Shown here piece after piece: positions 61,173 through 64,000 of a stretch of DNA of 64,000 nt. Made by a program: the position numbers and the translations under genes. This stretch comes from Terriglobus roseus (lineage in GTDB: Bacteria; Acidobacteriota; Terriglobia; Terriglobales; Acidobacteriaceae). The DNA is taken from positions 1,054,001 through 1,118,000 of the forward strand of contig NZ_LT629690.1 in the NCBI RefSeq assembly GCF_900102185.1. The letters are read 5' to 3'. Under the pieces are notes generated by a model that did not search any database, had not been told where the DNA came from, and saw only the letters and a list, made by a program, of their open reading frames with translations. Every line of letters starts with the position of its first letter. Position 1 is the first letter of the stretch.

Positions 61173-63458
61173 TTAGGCCTGGTGTCGAGCCGCCCCATGC
61201 ACGCCCAACAGGTCTTCAATGCGAACTGGAAGATTACGCACCCGAACTCCTGTGGCGTGATAGACGGCGTTTGTGATGGCCGCTGCAACCCCTGCCAAAC
61301 CGATTTCACCGACACCTCGCGCCCCAAGAGGGTTGAGGTTGTAATCTGGATAGTCGAGGAATGTTACGTCGATCTCCGGGCAATCCGCACTGACGGCGAC
61401 AAGGTAATCAGCAAGGCTCGCGTTGATTGGTGCGCCAGACTTCGGATCATATTCGGTGGCCTCAAGCATCGCCATGCCAACGCCCATAACGACCGCGCCT
61501 TCGATCTGATTCCGCGCCGCCTTTGGGTTCAGCATTCGTCCCGCATCAATCACGGTTACCACACGGCTTACTCGCAGCCGAGCAATTTCCGGCTGCCAGG
61601 TAATCTCCGCGAATTGCGCTCCATAACTATGAAACGAGAATTTGAGATTCGGATCGCCGAGCGTCCCCTGAGACTTGCCGGCTCCGCTGATCGACTTCAG
61701 TTTCGCCATCCGAACGATATCAGCGACAGGGACCTGGGTGGAGGGCTGATCCTTGACTCGAACGAAACCCTCCGCATACTCCAACGTCTTGGCGTCCTTG
61801 CCGTGAAACGGAGATTCGGGAGTCTTGACCGCGACCGCGAGTGCAGCTTCCGTCGATTTCTGTGCCGCTTCCAATACCGCAGGAGTTACTGAGGCCGTAG
61901 CCCAAGAGCCTCCACTGATCGGGCCCGGAGGCAAAGCGGAGTCGCCGAGCACCACATCCACTTTATGGAGAGGGACGCCCGTTTCATGCGAGACGATTTG
62001 TGCGATGGCCGTATACGTTCCACCGCCAATATCCTGTGTGCCGCACACGACACGCGCCGAACCGTCGGCCAAGAGATCAACTGTTGCTTGCGAGTCGGTT
62101 CGTGCTGCAATCCACGTGCAAGCAGCTACACCCCAGCCGATCGTCATGCCTTCGGCATTCTTCATGGAGCCAATGGCTGGATTGCGGCGCGCCCAACCAA
62201 ACTTTTCTGCCCCCGTCGTTAGGCACTCTTTCAGGTGACGCGATGAGAAGGGCAGGCCTGTGCTTTCGTCCTTCTCCGGCTCATTCTTAAGCCGCAACTC
62301 GACGGGGTCCATTTTCAGTTTGACCGCGAGTTCATCCATCGCTGATTCCAGAGCGTAGAGGCCCGGAACCGCCCCCGGACCGCGCATCGAGGTTGGTGTC
62401 CCGACATTGCGACGCGCAAGTCCGCCTGTGACCAAAACGTTCGGGCAGGAATAGATGAAGCCAGTCGCTTCGCCGCAACCTTCGTCGTAGTCGTCTAGCA
62501 TACTGGTGTGGTTCACATAGTCCTGCTGGATCGCCGTCATCTTTCCGGTGGTGTCGGCAGCGAGTTGTATCCGCTGATCGATCGCCGGACGATGGCCTAC
62601 GCTTTGGAACATCATGCTGCGTGACACCACCAGCTTCACGGGCCGACCTAAATTGCGTGAGCAAGCTGCAGCCAAGAGTGCGTGCGGCCAGGGCCAGAGC
62701 TTTCCGCCAAAGCCGGAACCCAGAAACCGAGTGATGACCTGCACGTTTTCAGGAGGCACGCCGAGCATGGCCGCCATCACGTCGCGATGATTGACCACGG
62801 CTTGCGAGGTTTCATAGAGCGTGTACTTGCCGTCTTTATAAACCGCGACGGAAGCGTGCAATTCAATCGGATTGTGCGTCTCCGTGGGGATTTTATAAAC
62901 GGCGTCGTGAACGACTTGACTGCTCTTGAGAGCATTGGCAGTGTTGCCACGCTTCGTCACTTCAGTTGCCGAAGGTGTCGTCAAAGCGGTACCGAGGAGC
63001 TTGTCTTCGATGCTCAACGATGCCTGGTTATAGCGGACTTTGACCGCTTCGGCAGCTGCCCGTGCCTGTTCTACTGTCTGCGCGACCGCGACCGCTACGT
63101 ATTGACCGTAGTAGCGAACGACCTTGTCCTCTAAAGGAGGCCGTCGTTCATCGACAATCATGCTGAAGCCAGCAGCAGGCGGGGTTCGATACAAAGGTCC
63201 AAGGGTCTCGTGAGAATAGATTGCGATCACACCCGGCATCTTCTCGGCAACGGCTGTATCCATCTCCTGAATCGTGCCACTGCTGATAGTTGCGGTGACG
63301 GGCCACGCGTATAGCAGCTCAGCGAAATGATGATCGGAAGAGTACATCGCCTTGCCGGTGGTCTTGAGGGGGCCGTCAATACGTGGTGTGGCAACACCGA
63401 TTACGCTGCTTTTCGTGATCGGCTGCTGCTGCGGTAGCTGTTCTTTATGTTGTGCCAT
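61173..63458 (-). CDS. Molybdopterin-binding subunit of a xanthine dehydrogenase family aldehyde oxidoreductase
   Basis: 761 residues. An aldehyde-oxidase a/b-hammerhead domain (RIDGPLKTTGKAMYSSDHHF) is followed by the Mo-cofactor domains: FLGSGFGGKLWPWPHALLAA, RGPGAVPGLYALESAMDELA, ACTWIAART, CGTQDIGGGTYTAIAQIV, and NPLGARGVGEIGLAGVAAA with the base Glu718. Size and order fit PaoC/YagR of E. coli rather than the longer XdhB. Starts 14 bp after the FAD subunit stop. Exact substrate (aromatic aldehyde, purine or other) is not fixed by these motifs. Confidence 0.93.
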   Translation of the reverse strand: MAQHKEQLPQQQPITKSSVIGVATPRIDGPLKTTGKAMYSSDHHFAELLYAWPVTATISSGTIQEMDTAVAEKMPGVIAIYSHETLGPLYRTPPAAGFSMIVDERRPPLEDKVVRYYGQYVAVAVAQTVEQARAAAEAVKVRYNQASLSIEDKLLGTALTTPSATEVTKRGNTANALKSSQVVHDAVYKIPTETHNPIELHASVAVYKDGKYTLYETSQAVVNHRDVMAAMLGVPPENVQVITRFLGSGFGGKLWPWPHALLAAACSRNLGRPVKLVVSRSMMFQSVGHRPAIDQRIQLAADTTGKMTAIQQDYVNHTSMLDDYDEGCGEATGFIYSCPNVLVTGGLARRNVGTPTSMRGPGAVPGLYALESAMDELAVKLKMDPVELRLKNEPEKDESTGLPFSSRHLKECLTTGAEKFGWARRNPAIGSMKNAEGMTIGWGVAACTWIAARTDSQATVDLLADGSARVVCGTQDIGGGTYTAIAQIVSHETGVPLHKVDVVLGDSALPPGPISGGSWATASVTPAVLEAAQKSTEAALAVAVKTPESPFHGKDAKTLEYAEGFVRVKDQPSTQVPVADIVRMAKLKSISGAGKSQGTLGDPNLKFSFHSYGAQFAEITWQPEIARLRVSRVVTVIDAGRMLNPKAARNQIEGAVVMGVGMAMLEATEYDPKSGAPINASLADYLVAVSADCPEIDVTFLDYPDYNLNPLGARGVGEIGLAGVAAAITNAVYHATGVRVRNLPVRIEDLLGVHGAARHQA

Positions 63459-63472
63459 CGCTCATCTCCCCG

Positions 63473-64000
63473 TCAGGCCTGCGCCACTGCTTGCGTCAGC
63501 GCATGTGTCAAACAGCGTTTGGCTAACTCGATCTTGAAACCATTTTGAGACTGCGATCTTGCGTTGCGCAGAGCTACGTCCGCAGCGCCACGAAAATTCG
63601 CCGATGTGGGAGACTTGCCTCTCAGAAAATGCTCTGCCTCCGGGCTTCGCCACGGGACTGTTCCAACGCCTCCCAGCGCTACACGGATGAAGTCGATATG
63701 ACCATTCGTCGTTTTCAAAATGACCGCCGCCGAGGAGAGTGCAAATTCATAGGAGGCGCGATCACGCAGCTTGAGATAGTAACCCTTCGACCCAGGTATC
63801 GGAGCGGGAAGAGAGATATAGGTGATCAGATCTCCAGGCTCAAGCACCGTCTCACGATTTGGTGTCGTGCCTGGCAAGAGATAGAACTGCGTAATCGGGA
63901 CTGTCCTGTCGCCTTTGCTACCCGTGATGTGGATGACCGCTTCAAGAGCTGTTAGCGCAACATTCTGATCCGAGGGATTGGTCGCAATGCACTGGTCGCT
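63473..64000 (-). CDS. FAD-binding subunit of the molybdenum hydroxylase (N-terminus outside window)
   Basis: 175 residues visible; the frame is open through the right edge, so an internal TTG (63877) is not the start. The edge piece SDQCIATNPSDQNVALTALEA and the following TVPITQFYLLPG belong to the FAD-binding domain of YagS/CoxM-type subunits; GSKGYYLKLRDRASYEFALSSAAVIL and RVALGGVGTVPWRSPEAEHFL are the C-terminal CO-dehydrogenase-flavoprotein domain. The [2Fe-2S] subunit is expected further right. Confidence 0.92.
   Translation of the reverse strand, partial: SDQCIATNPSDQNVALTALEAVIHITGSKGDRTVPITQFYLLPGTTPNRETVLEPGDLITYISLPAPIPGSKGYYLKLRDRASYEFALSSAAVILKTTNGHIDFIRVALGGVGTVPWRSPEAEHFLRGKSPTSANFRGAADVALRNARSQSQNGFKIELAKRCLTHALTQAVAQA

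Noticed and set aside
1-64000. Search by eye for tRNA, rRNA, CRISPR repeats, insertion sequences, integrase genes and att-like repeats
   Set aside because: None found with support; the only toxin-antitoxin trace is the vapC remnant.

Overview
The window looks like a chromosomal segment of an acidobacterium, most likely order Terriglobales, family Acidobacteriaceae (Terriglobus/Granulicella/Edaphobacter group). This is inferred from protein style alone. There are three very large Oar-like TonB-dependent receptors with an N-terminal carboxypeptidase-regulatory domain. There are also two membrane-anchored regulators of types common in Acidobacteria, many Tat or Sec exported carbohydrate-active proteins, and a sdhC-sdhA-sdhB cluster with a one-polypeptide cytochrome b. 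Base composition is moderately GC-rich and even. I see no rRNA, tRNA, CRISPR array, insertion sequence or prophage.

Positions 1-27900 are mostly core metabolism. In order: the end of a thioredoxin-reductase-like flavoprotein followed by a cyclic-nucleotide-domain histidine kinase; the succinate dehydrogenase operon; rdgB; an inositol-3-phosphate synthase and a 58-residue membrane protein; glgX with two carbohydrate-related secreted proteins (DUF1080 and ThuA-like); a TlpA-like thioredoxin lipoprotein divergent from a GT2 glycosyltransferase with overlapping start codons; a pterin cluster of two 6-pyruvoyl-tetrahydropterin-synthase-like genes plus folE; the first Oar-like receptor; a PadR regulator; truB; the tesA / ybbA-ybbP set in the same arrangement as in E. 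coli; a luciferase-like monooxygenase; and a MarC-family protein.

Positions 28000-42000 look like a carbohydrate-acquisition region. A sodium:solute symporter, nagB and nagA form a tight operon for amino sugars. Facing it are a Tat-exported sugar-isomerase-like protein, an unrecognised Tat-exported 422-residue protein, the second Oar-like receptor and a membrane-anchored regulator. A WbsX/GH99-like protein (also Tat), a DUF302 remnant and an AraC regulator follow.

Positions 42700-54000 are accessory: two tandem diverged alpha/beta hydrolases, a giant double beta-helix protein with a propeller-like tail, a decayed vapC toxin gene, a small DUF3465-like secreted protein, a TolB/TPR transmembrane regulator, an unrecognised PASTA-tailed protein with a secreted partner, and an exported amidohydrolase.

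Positions 54100-59650 form a compact module: a TetR regulator with a C-terminal membrane segment, a clear inverted-repeat operator, the third Oar-like receptor and a translationally coupled exported lipase-like hydrolase. Positions 60030-64000 hold three genes of a molybdenum hydroxylase operon (FAD subunit, cut by the window edge; molybdopterin subunit; XdhC-type maturation factor) in the same order as E. coli yagS-yagR-yagQ.
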